From: Leptospiraceae bacterium
Lineage (GTDB): Bacteria > Spirochaetota > Leptospiria > Leptospirales > Leptospiraceae
Reading direction: 5' to 3'
NCBI GenBank assembly: GCA_022402465.1
Contig: JAKRSH010000017.1
Coordinates: 162,119 to 226,118, forward strand
Length of the DNA: 64,000 nucleotides
A program made the translations under genes and the position numbers. The notes under the pieces were generated by a model. The model did not search any database. It saw only the letters and a list, made by a program, of their open reading frames with translations, and was not told where the DNA came from. Each line of letters begins with the position of its first letter. Positions within the stretch are counted from its first letter, which is position 1. Shown piece after piece: positions 9,600 through 18,743 of the stretch.

Positions 9600-10022
9600 A
9601 TGAGAGTATATAATTTTTTTTCCACAAAAATTGAATTGCTTTCTTATCTTAGACAGCCTCGCAAAGGTAAAGAAATATATTCAAGCACTCATACTAGCCA
9701 ACCCTTTCTCAGAGAATACCCTATTCATGTATTTATGCATTATAATTCACAATCAGAGAGGCTCATTTTAAAAGCCGATATTTATAGAAGTAAGGAGGTT
9801 GAATTTTTGCTCGCAAGTTTTCATGAATCGAATGAATTTATTTCGGAAGACCTTGTAGAGTGGGAAAACCAAGAATACAAAATTTCCTTACAAGCAATTA
9901 CAAGTTTAGAGGCTTATATTGTTTGGGAAAATAAAAAAGAATCATCCAAGCAAATAATTTTTTCAGGAAAGATAAAACCTTTGAATAGGTATGAATTATT
10001 TCTTTTAAAATGGAAAAATTAA
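9600..10022 (+). CDS. hypothetical protein
   Basis: 140 residues, not recognised. No signal peptide, membrane span or motif is visible; acidic patches and a final 'YELFLLKWKN' suggest a small soluble protein. Its ATG is only 8 nt from the divergent TlpA-like start, leaving no room for separate promoters, so a later start (for example Met46) is possible. The stop overlaps the stop of the convergent glycosyltransferase gene by 3 nt. Confidence 0.55.
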   Translation: MRVYNFFSTKIELLSYLRQPRKGKEIYSSTHTSQPFLREYPIHVFMHYNSQSERLILKADIYRSKEVEFLLASFHESNEFISEDLVEWENQEYKISLQAITSLEAYIVWENKKESSKQIIFSGKIKPLNRYELFLLKWKN

Positions 10023-11158
10023 ATTTTTTCTTTCGAAACAGTATTTTGAAAAATTTTCAAAGTTTGTTCTGCACTAGCCTTCCAAGTAAACTTTTTGATG
10101 CTTCCTTTGAAAGTTGATTTTCTTAAGAGGTGATATAAAGATCTTTCCGCCCAGGTTTGGGCATCAAAGGCTGTTGCGACTGGAATGTAATCGATTCCTT
10201 TCTTACCAATTTCTTCGAAGGTTGGAATTTGGGATACTATCGCCATTTTCTTGTGGTATAAAGATTCCAAGAGAGGTATACCAAAACCTTCATAATGGGA
10301 AGCCATCCAGAAAAGACTAGAATTTTTATATAGATGGTGGAGTTCAGAATCATTTAAATTTTCTAATAGGAAGATATCTTTATATTTTTCGGAATCAAAC
10401 TTTAATTCTTTGAAGAAATCTTCAGTCTCCCATCCCTTCTTACCTGCAATAACCCATTTTAAGTTTTTGATTTTACTTTTTTTATTTAATTCTCTAAGGC
10501 AGCGAAAAACTCGCAATAAGAAAGAGTAATTCTTTCTGGGTTCTATTGTTGAAACGGAAAGTATATAATTTTTTCCTAGAGATTGAATCCTTTCGCTAGC
10601 ATCCAATTTTAAGAGTCTTTCAATCTCCTTGCCATCTATTCCCGGATAAGCGACACTAGCTTGCTCCTTAGGATAATTGAATTTTGCAATCATATCATCT
10701 TGTGTGTTTTGAGAAATTGAAAGGATATGAGACGAACGCCTAACGGAATAAGATTGAAAGAGATGTTGCTGTAAACGAGCAATCGGTCTCATAGTATTCG
10801 GATAAAGATACAAAACTAAATCGCAATACGTAAGAACAGCAGGTAAATCCTGGGGTAAAAAAGGTGGCAAAACCTGTTGAGAACCCCAAAATAAATCTAA
10901 AGGAAACTTCTTTAAATATAATGGTAATTGAATATTGTAATACAATCCACCTTTTTTACTAAGAAATCCCTCTCCCTGCCTCCAGTGTATATTTCCAGAT
11001 TCTAAAAGTTTGGAATGAGATTCATGAATTGGTTTATGAGAAAATAGAAAGAATTCCAAATTTTTGGTTCTTGGAAAAGCAAGAAGTGTTTCATGAAGCA
11101 ACCTGCCTACTCCGCTCATAGGAGTAGATAATGGTCTTGCATCCATACCAATTTTCAT
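10019..11158 (-). CDS. glycosyltransferase family 4 (group 1)
   Basis: About 379 residues, GT-B fold. The N-terminus 'KIGMDARPLSTPMSGVGRL' and the C-terminal 'HYEGFGIPLLESLYHKKMAI' (the E-x7-E retaining-GT motif) are typical of mannosyl/rhamnosyl transferases. It probably adds a sugar to a surface polysaccharide or lipid; donor and acceptor are unknown. The ATG at 11158 shares one base with the stop of the upstream phosphatase gene (TGATG), so translation is coupled; a TTG at 11167 would add three residues. It ends the long exbB-to-glycosyltransferase operon. Confidence 0.9.
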   Translation of the reverse strand: MKIGMDARPLSTPMSGVGRLLHETLLAFPRTKNLEFFLFSHKPIHESHSKLLESGNIHWRQGEGFLSKKGGLYYNIQLPLYLKKFPLDLFWGSQQVLPPFLPQDLPAVLTYCDLVLYLYPNTMRPIARLQQHLFQSYSVRRSSHILSISQNTQDDMIAKFNYPKEQASVAYPGIDGKEIERLLKLDASERIQSLGKNYILSVSTIEPRKNYSFLLRVFRCLRELNKKSKIKNLKWVIAGKKGWETEDFFKELKFDSEKYKDIFLLENLNDSELHHLYKNSSLFWMASHYEGFGIPLLESLYHKKMAIVSQIPTFEEIGKKGIDYIPVATAFDAQTWAERSLYHLLRKSTFKGSIKKFTWKASAEQTLKIFQNTVSKEKI

Positions 11159-12036
11159 CAATTCCAATCCTTTAGATTTGCTTGTAAAATTGGTTTGTAT
11201 TTTGAGAGGAAGGAATTTACAATATTAGAATATCCAGCTATAAAGCCAATAGATTTTGTATTTTCCTTATTAAAGCTATGTGCTTGTAAATTTTCTAAGT
11301 CTAGATACCTCATTTCTAAACCATGAATTATAGCTACACCTGCACAAATATCCCATTCATTTTTGGGTTTTAAAGAAAGAACCAACTGACAATCATTTCT
11401 TGCTAGCAATCCAAGTTTGTATGCAATAGAACCTATGCCTTGTAATTTTATATTTTCGTCCTCTTCAAGGAAATGAAATAAGCCATCTTTCCATTCGTTC
11501 TTAGAAACATAAATGATAAGTTTAGTATCACCTGCTTCAAATTGATTCCTTTTTGAAAAAGGTGTAAATTGATTCTCTTTCAAAATTGATTCAACATAAG
11601 TATAAGGATCTTGTTCAGAAACTAATTTGTCGGAAAAGAAGGAAATATTTTCTCCACCAAAAAATAATTCATTTGAGATAGGATTATAAAGAATACCAAA
11701 TTTAGGAATACCATTTTCAACATAGCCAAGACTGACGGCAAATTCTGGATTCTTTTCAACAAAATCTCTTGTTCCATCCAGGGGATCTAGTATCCAAATA
11801 TTAGTAAAATTGGATCTTCTTTCCCAAGAAGGTATATCCTCTTCGGAAAGTAGAAGATCCTCGGGAAAGTTTTCTGAGATTGCGGCTAGGATGGTATAAT
11901 GCGCTTCCATATCCGCAAGTGTAACAGGATCATTTTCTGCTTTCATATTTACCTTAAAATCAGTTTGGTAAATAGCAGCGATTTTCTTGCCTGCTTCTAA
12001 AACAGAAATGATCCCTACTTTTAATTTTTCGTTCAA
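11158..12036 (-). CDS. inositol monophosphatase-family protein (CysQ-like 3'(2'),5'-bisphosphate nucleotidase)
   Basis: About 292 residues. Metal and active-site motifs are visible: 'DPVTLADMEAH', 'LLSEED' and 'WILDPLDGTRDFVE', and the C-terminal 'EWDICAGVAI' (normally W-D-x-A-A). The family removes phosphate from PAP/PAPS, inositol phosphate or fructose bisphosphate; CysQ-like is the nearest fit but not certain. The frame runs back to TTG 12105, overlapping the upstream gene by 62 nt. The TTG at 12036, just after that gene's stop, is more likely, though no clear ribosome site is seen. Confidence 0.85.
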   Translation of the reverse strand: MNEKLKVGIISVLEAGKKIAAIYQTDFKVNMKAENDPVTLADMEAHYTILAAISENFPEDLLLSEEDIPSWERRSNFTNIWILDPLDGTRDFVEKNPEFAVSLGYVENGIPKFGILYNPISNELFFGGENISFFSDKLVSEQDPYTYVESILKENQFTPFSKRNQFEAGDTKLIIYVSKNEWKDGLFHFLEEDENIKLQGIGSIAYKLGLLARNDCQLVLSLKPKNEWDICAGVAIIHGLEMRYLDLENLQAHSFNKENTKSIGFIAGYSNIVNSFLSKYKPILQANLKDWN

Positions 12037-12043
12037 ATGAAAT

Positions 12044-12493
12044 CTATTTTTTATTTGTGTCAGGCAAACTAGCAGTTTCTTCTTTATGTGCCCCACTTTG
12101 ATCAAAGCTAGGTGGTTTCACATAGAGAATTTCTTCAATTGCAGTTTGTAAATATACTTCAGGATCCACAGTAAAACTATAATAGATGTAATATGTTTTG
12201 TATTTTACATAGAACTTATTTGTACTTTTGGGTCTTTCATAATTGATATCTGAAATCTTTAATTCTTTTAATTCTTTAGCAGGAGCTTTAATCTTTCTAC
12301 TTAAAGTGGATTTAACAGAGTCCAAGAGATTTTTTTCTAGATTCTTTTTTCTTTGTTCGGGTGAAAGCTTTTTATTCGAAAGGTAATCTTCTACTTCGAG
12401 AAATTCTTGAACCAAACCTTCAACTTCTTCTGAGAAAACGGGTTGTATTGTAAGGGTTACGAAAGCTAGCATCATACATAATTTTAGTTTCAT
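12044..12493 (-). CDS. hypothetical exported protein
   Basis: 149 residues, not recognised. A clear signal peptide (about residues 1-21, ending 'QPVFSEE') is followed by a charged, probably helical region (residues 23-75, rich in Glu/Lys) and a short Tyr-rich block 'KFYVKYKTYYIYYSF'. It is likely periplasmic. It sits between pcrA and the phosphatase in the bamA operon, but nothing links it to either by function. Confidence 0.75.
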   Translation of the reverse strand: MKLKLCMMLAFVTLTIQPVFSEEVEGLVQEFLEVEDYLSNKKLSPEQRKKNLEKNLLDSVKSTLSRKIKAPAKELKELKISDINYERPKSTNKFYVKYKTYYIYYSFTVDPEVYLQTAIEEILYVKPPSFDQSGAHKEETASLPDTNKK

Positions 12494-12510
12494 TTTGTTT
12501 ATTACCTTAA

Positions 12511-14691
12511 TTAATTTAATATTTCCAAGGGTGTATATGCAATTAAGAATTTTTTTTCTAGATTACCAAATTTTACTTCGACCTTCTCATTTTCCCCATT
12601 TCCAGAAACTTTAGTGACAACACCCACACCATAAACTTTGTGACGGATTTTTAGTCCTGGTTGCAGAGATCCATTCTTAGTATTTACATCTACTTTACTA
12701 TCATCGGATGTAAATTGCTTGGGAATAGGTGCATGAGAGGGTTTTCTTACTCCATACTGTTTTTTTTCACCCATTTCTTCAAAAAACTGTTCAGGTATTT
12801 CATCTAAAAATCTGGATCGAATTCTAGGTTCTACATTTCCAAACTTTCTAGTAAATCTACAAAAGCTAATCGAAAGTTTTCTCTTAGCTCTTGTAATCGC
12901 AACATAAGCTAACCTTCTCTCTTCTTCAGCGCCATTATCAGTATCCATACTTAAGGAATGAGGAAAGGTTCCTTCTTCCATTCCAGAGAGGAATACTGTA
13001 TCAAATTCTAAACCTTTGGAATTATGAACAGTCATCAGAACCACATAATCTTCTAGATTTGCAGTATCTTCTTCAGAAGTTAATAGGGATATCTGGTTTA
13101 AAAATTCTTCTAAGCTAGGATCTTCTGCATTCGTTTCATAATCTTTAACAGAGTTAACAAATTCATTTAAGTTTTCGAGACGAGAAATGGACTCTTCGGT
13201 GCCCTCGTTTTCCATTTCTTCTCTCATTCCAGATCTTTCAATTAATTCGTAGGCTATCTCGGAAGGGCTTTTTTTCTTTTCATGTTTATCTTGTAAATCA
13301 GAGAGCATTTTTTTTAAGTCTTGAACTTTTACAGCAGCACCCTTTTTCATTCCTGGTATAGTTCTATCAATTACTTCAAAAAGAGAGATTCCTTCTTCTA
13401 AAGAAATTCGATTCATCTTTTCTATCGTAGTCTCACCTATGCCTCTGCTCGGTGTGTTTATAATACGCATTAAGGAGGTTGAATCTAAGGGATTGACTAT
13501 GGTATTTAAGTAAGCAATCATATCTTTGATTTCTTTTCTATCAAAGAAACGAAAGCCTCCAAAAATTTTATAAGGAATTGAATATCTACGTAGTGCTTCT
13601 TCAAAATACCTTGATTGCGCATTTGTTCTATAAAAGATTGCATGATCAGAAAATTTTTTATTTTCTTTGTTTGATTTTATAATTTGTTTAATGATGGATT
13701 CTGCTTCTTCTGCTTCATTTTCGTAAGAGGATAAGCGAATTTTATTTCCATCAGGATTATTTGTAAAAATTGTTTTGTCAGAACGATTCGTATTGTTTGC
13801 GATTAATGTAGAGGCCGCTCCGAGAATAGTTGGAGTTGAACGATAGTTTTCTTCTAACTTAACAATAAATGAATTTGGATAGTCTTTATGAAAGGAAAGA
13901 ATATTTGTAATATCTGCACCCCTCCAAGAATAGATAGATTGATCATCATCTCCAACTACACAAAGATTTGAACTCTCACCTGCCAAATATTTAACTAATT
14001 CATATTGAGCTTTATTTGTATCTTGGTATTCATCTACCATAAGATATTTGAATTTCGTATTGTATTGATTTAAGATTTTTTTATTATTTTTAAATAGCTC
14101 TACAGTTCTGAAAATAAGATCACCAAAATCTAGAGCCTGCCGTTGTTCTTTTCTTTTTTCATATTCCGAAAAGACTGCATCTACTTTTTCAGAGAAAAAA
14201 TCTTTCTCGTAATGATCTAAATATTTTATATGCGAAACCATAGCATCTTTAGATCTGGATATTGCATGAACAATAGAGGATGGTTTTAATTGTTTGATAT
14301 CCATCTTTAGATCTTTCATAACTTCTTTAATTAAAGATTCTTGTAAGCTTGTATCATAAATTGTAAATCCAGAAAGAAACCCAAGATGCTTGGCTTCCCT
14401 CCTTAAGATCATTAGGCATAAAGAGTGAAAAGTTTTAATAACTACTCGTGAACCTATACCTCCAGGTAGCAGATGATTCACTCTCTCTCTCATCTCTTCA
14501 GCAGCTTTATTTGTAAATGTTACAGCGCAAATAGATTCTGGATAATTTTCTAAATTATCGATTAAATGAGCAATACGATGTGTTATAACTCTTGTTTTAC
14601 CAGAGCCAGCACCTGCAAAAATTAAAACAGGACCTTCAGTTTGTAGGATTGCTTTTTTTTGTTCCTCATTCAATCCTATCGTAAAATCCAA
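12511..14691 (-). CDS. pcrA: ATP-dependent DNA helicase, UvrD/PcrA family
   Basis: 726 residues, SF1A 3'-5' helicase used in repair and in clearing replication blocks. Walker A 'AGAGSGKT' is at 26-33, motif II 'MVDEYQDTN' near 220, motif III 'GDDDQSIYSWRGAD' near 248, and 'TVHNSKGLEFDTVFL' near 560. The C-terminal 'GLKIRHKVYGVGVVTKV' is the Tudor-like tail shared by PcrA/UvrD that binds RNA polymerase. The start ATG lies 1 nt from the bamA stop, so the two genes are co-transcribed. Confidence 0.95.
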   Translation of the reverse strand: MDFTIGLNEEQKKAILQTEGPVLIFAGAGSGKTRVITHRIAHLIDNLENYPESICAVTFTNKAAEEMRERVNHLLPGGIGSRVVIKTFHSLCLMILRREAKHLGFLSGFTIYDTSLQESLIKEVMKDLKMDIKQLKPSSIVHAISRSKDAMVSHIKYLDHYEKDFFSEKVDAVFSEYEKRKEQRQALDFGDLIFRTVELFKNNKKILNQYNTKFKYLMVDEYQDTNKAQYELVKYLAGESSNLCVVGDDDQSIYSWRGADITNILSFHKDYPNSFIVKLEENYRSTPTILGAASTLIANNTNRSDKTIFTNNPDGNKIRLSSYENEAEEAESIIKQIIKSNKENKKFSDHAIFYRTNAQSRYFEEALRRYSIPYKIFGGFRFFDRKEIKDMIAYLNTIVNPLDSTSLMRIINTPSRGIGETTIEKMNRISLEEGISLFEVIDRTIPGMKKGAAVKVQDLKKMLSDLQDKHEKKKSPSEIAYELIERSGMREEMENEGTEESISRLENLNEFVNSVKDYETNAEDPSLEEFLNQISLLTSEEDTANLEDYVVLMTVHNSKGLEFDTVFLSGMEEGTFPHSLSMDTDNGAEEERRLAYVAITRAKRKLSISFCRFTRKFGNVEPRIRSRFLDEIPEQFFEEMGEKKQYGVRKPSHAPIPKQFTSDDSKVDVNTKNGSLQPGLKIRHKVYGVGVVTKVSGNGENEKVEVKFGNLEKKFLIAYTPLEILN

Positions 14692-14692
14692 T

Positions 14693-17566
14693 TTAGAACC
14701 TCAAGTCTCCTATACCAAAAACAAATTGAAATGCTTTATCGTCCTCATAAAAAGAAAATGGCCTTTGTGATACACCCGTATAACGAATCTTTTGTGCAAA
14801 ATACAATCTTAAAGGAAGAACAGGAATTTGTACTCTTAAACCAAAACCCCAAGAATAACGAAAATTATCTAGAGCAAGGTTCTCTCCAGAGAGAACCAAA
14901 CGCCCAGGATTGTTTACATCTAATCTTGATTGAGGTAGTCTTCTTCCACTGAGTGAGTCATAGTTTTCTAAGAGATAAGTTTCAACGGGATTTCTAGTTC
15001 TAGCATCATAAACACTTTGATCATAGGCATTGAAGAAGTCTTTTCTTTCTCCCACCGCTCTATTGATTTCTTCAAACATAGAACCGCCATCAAAGAAAAC
15101 AACCAACCATAGTAAAGAAGGTTCTATCGGAAATCTCAATTCTGAAGTAAATAAAACACGACTGTTGGAACCATCTTTCCATTCGTCAGGATAGTATTTG
15201 TCATCAAAAAACCAACCTCGCAAGGATTCATAGCCCCCTAGAAATAATCTATCTTGGACTTGAATAAAAGGAATTTTTTCTCTATCTTGGTTTCTATATT
15301 TAGGCGTTCTTTCAAAAGTAAATACAGATGAGGTTCGAAATTGTTGCACAACTCTCCATCTACGTAGTGCATTCGATCGAATTAAGCCAAAAAAAGTGTA
15401 GTCAAACCAGGTATGATAGTATTCGATTAATGGATTGTATTGGTCAAAATGACTTTGTCCGCCTAAATATTGTCCGACATTATCAACAGAGAATTGTCCC
15501 AGGAAGCCTTGAGTGGTATTGAATATATTATCTCGGTTGTCATAGGAAACTCCATTCGTAAGCTGAGATCTAAATTGCCATCCTAAATTAACTTCTGCAA
15601 GAACCTGGTCAGAAACCAAGGAAGAAGGACGTGATGAGGTAAAAAAACTAGGACTATATCTATGGAAATGAGTCCAGTTTATTAAAAATCTATGACCTAA
15701 ACCAACACTCACACCAATTCCAGAACGGTCATAGGTAGCTCGCTCATTAATAGCTTGGTTATTATTCTCAGTAATAGAGGCAGCACCAACATTCAAGGTT
15801 CTGCTTGAATAGAACATACTTAAGGTTAAAGACCAAGGTTTATCGTAAATCCAGGGCTCTGTCCAAGAAAGTTGGAAAAATCGTCTGATAGGCCCAAATT
15901 CCAAACGTCCATTCACTTGTTGCCCTGTACCGTTTAAATTATTTTCACCTAATTGAGTAAATATTGAAAAACCGGTAATGGTTCCATAACCACCACCCAT
16001 AGAAACAGTTCCTGTTGGTTGTTCTAAGACCTCAATGATTAAATTCATCTTAGTCTCATCAGATCCAGGACGCATATTAAAGTTAACTTCTTTGAAATAT
16101 CCTAAATTGAAAATTCTTTCCCTTGATCTGTTAACTAGAGTTGAATTAAAAAGATCACCTGGTTTGAATAGCAATTCTCTTCGTATAACTCTATCTAGTG
16201 TTTTTTTATTTCCTTTAATAATTACATTTTCTATATAAGCTAAATTATTTTCTCTTATAGAAAAATCAACATGGACAAATTTCTTGCCTCGAAGTGATGG
16301 TTCCTTATCATACAATTCTCTAAGTTTCTGAATATTTAATTCTTTAAATTCTTGCTTACATTCTTCGATATTGGATTTTGATTTACTTTCACAATTTTCA
16401 TAAGACTTTAAATTAGAATCGGTAAGTTCTACGTATCTTCTTCTTGGCACAACTTGAGCAAATAAATATCCTTTGGTTGAATAAGACTCATTTACAAAAC
16501 CTCTATCACGAAAGAATTTTGTTTCATCAAATACCTCACCAACATCTCCTTCAGTAAATTCAAAGTTTTCTAAAAAATATTCTGTTCCAAAAACCGGTTT
16601 TAATTCTTCTTTAGGAGTTCCTGGTGGATTGTTCTCTTTATTTAAGTATAAAGGATTATTGTCAGGACCTAAAGATAAATCATGACTCATTCCATATCCA
16701 TTAAAGAAATATCTTTCACCTTCAACTATCTTATAATTAACAATAATTACTCTCTTATCTTTCTTTAGGATACTCTCCCATCTAATTTCCCAATTCGTTC
16801 CATCCAAAGATAGCTCTGCATCTATATAGCCTTTTGATTTCAAAAGTCCTACAATTTTATTTTTATCTGTCTCGAAGGATGACTCTTTAAAGGTTCCACT
16901 TTCCAAAAATCCTGACTCTTTGAGTTCCAAGACATTCAATATCTCATAAGTATCTATTTCCTTATTACCAAAAATATTTATTTTGGAAACAGGAATATCT
17001 TCACCCTCATCAATTATGAATTTAACAATAACTGTATTAGTATCTTCATCAATTTCGCTTATGTCTACTTTAACATAAGCCATGAAAAATCCTTCGTCTC
17101 TGTATTTTTTTAGAATTAATTCTTTAGAAGTTGCTACTTTTTTTGGATTGATAATTTCATTTTCTTTAACAGGAATTTTCTCACGAAGATCGGAAGGAAA
17201 AACTTCATCAGCACCAATGAATTCTATTTCTTTAACTCGAGGTCGCTCTTTAAGAATAAAGAATATTTTCACACCCTCACCGTCTAGTTCGGCTTGAGCA
17301 TCTATGAAAAAGAAATTACCTGATGCAAATAATGTTTTCAAATCTTCATTTAACATTTTTTCCGTGAGAGTGGCACCTTTGCGCATCTCAATCATTTCTA
17401 AAATGTCTTCAGAAGTTGTATTTTTATTTCCTTCAAAAATTATATCGGTAATTTTTTTATTAAGAAACTTTGAACGATCTGAAAATAAATCATTCGAGTT
17501 TAATACATAGATTAAACAAAGAAAGAATCCTATAGATAATATCTTAAATGATGTTTTCATTCTCAA
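14693..17566 (-). CDS. bamA: outer membrane protein assembly factor BamA
   Basis: 957 residues, longer than E. coli BamA (810). It inserts beta-barrel proteins into the outer membrane. After a signal/anchor sequence (residues 1-27) come POTRA domains, the first beginning 'KKITDIIFEGNKNTTSEDIL' and a later one 'AYIENVIIKGNKKTLDRVI', then the 16-strand barrel from about residue 510 ('VSMGGGYGTITGFSIFTQLG'). The L6 motif VRGF is present as 'YESLRGW' near 790, and the protein ends in Phe within 'FVFGIGDLRF', a barrel beta-signal. Extra length lies in the POTRA/linker part (about residues 290-430) and barrel loops. Upstream exbD and exbB are in the same operon. Confidence 0.95.
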   Translation of the reverse strand: MRMKTSFKILSIGFFLCLIYVLNSNDLFSDRSKFLNKKITDIIFEGNKNTTSEDILEMIEMRKGATLTEKMLNEDLKTLFASGNFFFIDAQAELDGEGVKIFFILKERPRVKEIEFIGADEVFPSDLREKIPVKENEIINPKKVATSKELILKKYRDEGFFMAYVKVDISEIDEDTNTVIVKFIIDEGEDIPVSKINIFGNKEIDTYEILNVLELKESGFLESGTFKESSFETDKNKIVGLLKSKGYIDAELSLDGTNWEIRWESILKKDKRVIIVNYKIVEGERYFFNGYGMSHDLSLGPDNNPLYLNKENNPPGTPKEELKPVFGTEYFLENFEFTEGDVGEVFDETKFFRDRGFVNESYSTKGYLFAQVVPRRRYVELTDSNLKSYENCESKSKSNIEECKQEFKELNIQKLRELYDKEPSLRGKKFVHVDFSIRENNLAYIENVIIKGNKKTLDRVIRRELLFKPGDLFNSTLVNRSRERIFNLGYFKEVNFNMRPGSDETKMNLIIEVLEQPTGTVSMGGGYGTITGFSIFTQLGENNLNGTGQQVNGRLEFGPIRRFFQLSWTEPWIYDKPWSLTLSMFYSSRTLNVGAASITENNNQAINERATYDRSGIGVSVGLGHRFLINWTHFHRYSPSFFTSSRPSSLVSDQVLAEVNLGWQFRSQLTNGVSYDNRDNIFNTTQGFLGQFSVDNVGQYLGGQSHFDQYNPLIEYYHTWFDYTFFGLIRSNALRRWRVVQQFRTSSVFTFERTPKYRNQDREKIPFIQVQDRLFLGGYESLRGWFFDDKYYPDEWKDGSNSRVLFTSELRFPIEPSLLWLVVFFDGGSMFEEINRAVGERKDFFNAYDQSVYDARTRNPVETYLLENYDSLSGRRLPQSRLDVNNPGRLVLSGENLALDNFRYSWGFGLRVQIPVLPLRLYFAQKIRYTGVSQRPFSFYEDDKAFQFVFGIGDLRF

Positions 17567-17580
17567 TAGCTTGAGAATCC

Positions 17581-18018
17581 TCAGTTACTAGAAGTTCCCT
17601 TAACCATTGCTAAGTTGAACCGGCTTACACCTGCAGAATTCACAGAATCAATTACTTTTACAACAGTTTGGTAACTCGCACCACCATCCCCTCGAATGAT
17701 TACTCTATTTTTCTTTGGATCTCTGTCTTTTTCTGGTCCGAGAAAAGCATTGATTCTATCGGTTAATTTATCAAGAGGAACGGATTCAGTATCTTTATCT
17801 AAGTAGATCTTTCCTTGTTTATCAACAGTTATAATTAATTCGTCTTGATTTTTTTCTTTGGCAACACTTGAAGATCTAGGTAATTCAACTTTTAGAGAAG
17901 TATTCTTTTCGAGGGTTGCATTCATCAAGAAATAAATTACGATAAATGAAATAACATCAATTAAAGGAGCGAGCTCTATTTTATCGTGCGTTCCCGATGA
18001 TTTTCTAAATTTCATCAT
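17581..18018 (-). CDS. ExbD/TolR-family biopolymer transport protein
   Basis: 145 residues. One N-terminal membrane segment carries the proton-pathway Asp in '[15 protein letters not shown]', followed by a periplasmic domain ('[13 protein letters not shown]', '[20 protein letters not shown]'). With ExbB it forms a proton-driven motor that energises TonB- or Tol-type envelope work. No TonB, TolA, TolB or Pal gene is nearby, so TonB versus Tol cannot be decided. It directly follows exbB and is 14 nt upstream of bamA. Confidence 0.92.
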   Translation of the reverse strand: MMKFRKSSGTHDKIELAPLIDVISFIVIYFLMNATLEKNTSLKVELPRSSSVAKEKNQDELIITVDKQGKIYLDKDTESVPLDKLTDRINAFLGPEKDRDPKKNRVIIRGDGGASYQTVVKVIDSVNSAGVSRFNLAMVKGTSSN

Positions 18019-18636
18019 TTATTTTTTATCTACTAAATAGTTCAAAAATTGGTTAGAAAGATTTTCTATCTCAGTGATTCTATCTTCTTTTACTCTTACC
18101 AAATAATTATAAAAAACATAAGCTGGAATAGCAACTGCTAAACCCATGGCAGTGGTAATTAATGCCTCGGAAATACCAACCTCAGCCCCCTTAGTCCCAG
18201 CGCCTTCAGCAAAAGAACGAATGATACCAATAACAGTCCCAAGAACTCCCAAAAGAGGAGATACTGTTGCTATTGTTCCTAAGGCTGCCAGGAATTTCTC
18301 CATCATACGGATTTGGCGGTAACCTTCGGTTTGCATATCTTCTTCAATATATAGGGACTTTCTTCTCTTTCCTTCGATTCCAACTTGTAAAACCATGGAT
18401 GCAGGACTTTGGCTTTTCTTTTGTAATAAATCTTTAGCCTCATCCCATTTCTGTTCACGAAGTAACTCTTTCGATTTGGCATAATCATCAGGTTCTATTG
18501 GTTTTAATTTCCAATAGTAAACCATTCTTTCAATGACAATAGTAAGCATTACGATAGAGACCATGACAATAACAACGGGAATTGTTTCAGGTGGAATGGA
18601 AGAAATAAGAGAGTCGGATTTAGCTAAAAAAAACAT
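18019..18636 (-). CDS. ExbB/TolQ/MotA-family proton channel protein
   Basis: About 205 residues, three membrane segments: near residues 20-37, near 115-135 ('[20 protein letters not shown]') and near 150-175 ('[19 protein letters not shown]'). The latter two form the conserved ExbB/TolQ channel. It partners the adjacent ExbD. The longest frame begins at ATG 18666; the ATG at 18636 has TAGG just upstream and keeps the usual short N-terminus, so it is preferred. It is the first gene after the recN terminator, so a promoter must lie in the short gap at 18637-18743. Confidence 0.92.
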   Translation of the reverse strand: MFFLAKSDSLISSIPPETIPVVIVMVSIVMLTIVIERMVYYWKLKPIEPDDYAKSKELLREQKWDEAKDLLQKKSQSPASMVLQVGIEGKRRKSLYIEEDMQTEGYRQIRMMEKFLAALGTIATVSPLLGVLGTVIGIIRSFAEGAGTKGAEVGISEALITTAMGLAVAIPAYVFYNYLVRVKEDRITEIENLSNQFLNYLVDKK

Positions 18637-18688
18637 ACCTAGTTTGTATGGTTTCAAACAGAACATCTATTGCCAAACAAAATTTAGC

Positions 18689-18720
18689 AAAAAAAAGCCC
18701 ACAGTCTTTAAACTAAGGGC
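18689..18720 (-). terminator. Rho-independent terminator after recN
   Basis: On the minus strand GCCC (18717-18720) pairs with GGGC (18697-18700), with an inner AGT/ACT pairing, followed by a run of eight T (A-run 18689-18696 on plus). It lies just downstream of the recN stop and separates recN from the exbB operon. Confidence 0.7.
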
Positions 18721-18743
18721 AGAATTCAAATACAGAGAGCGAA

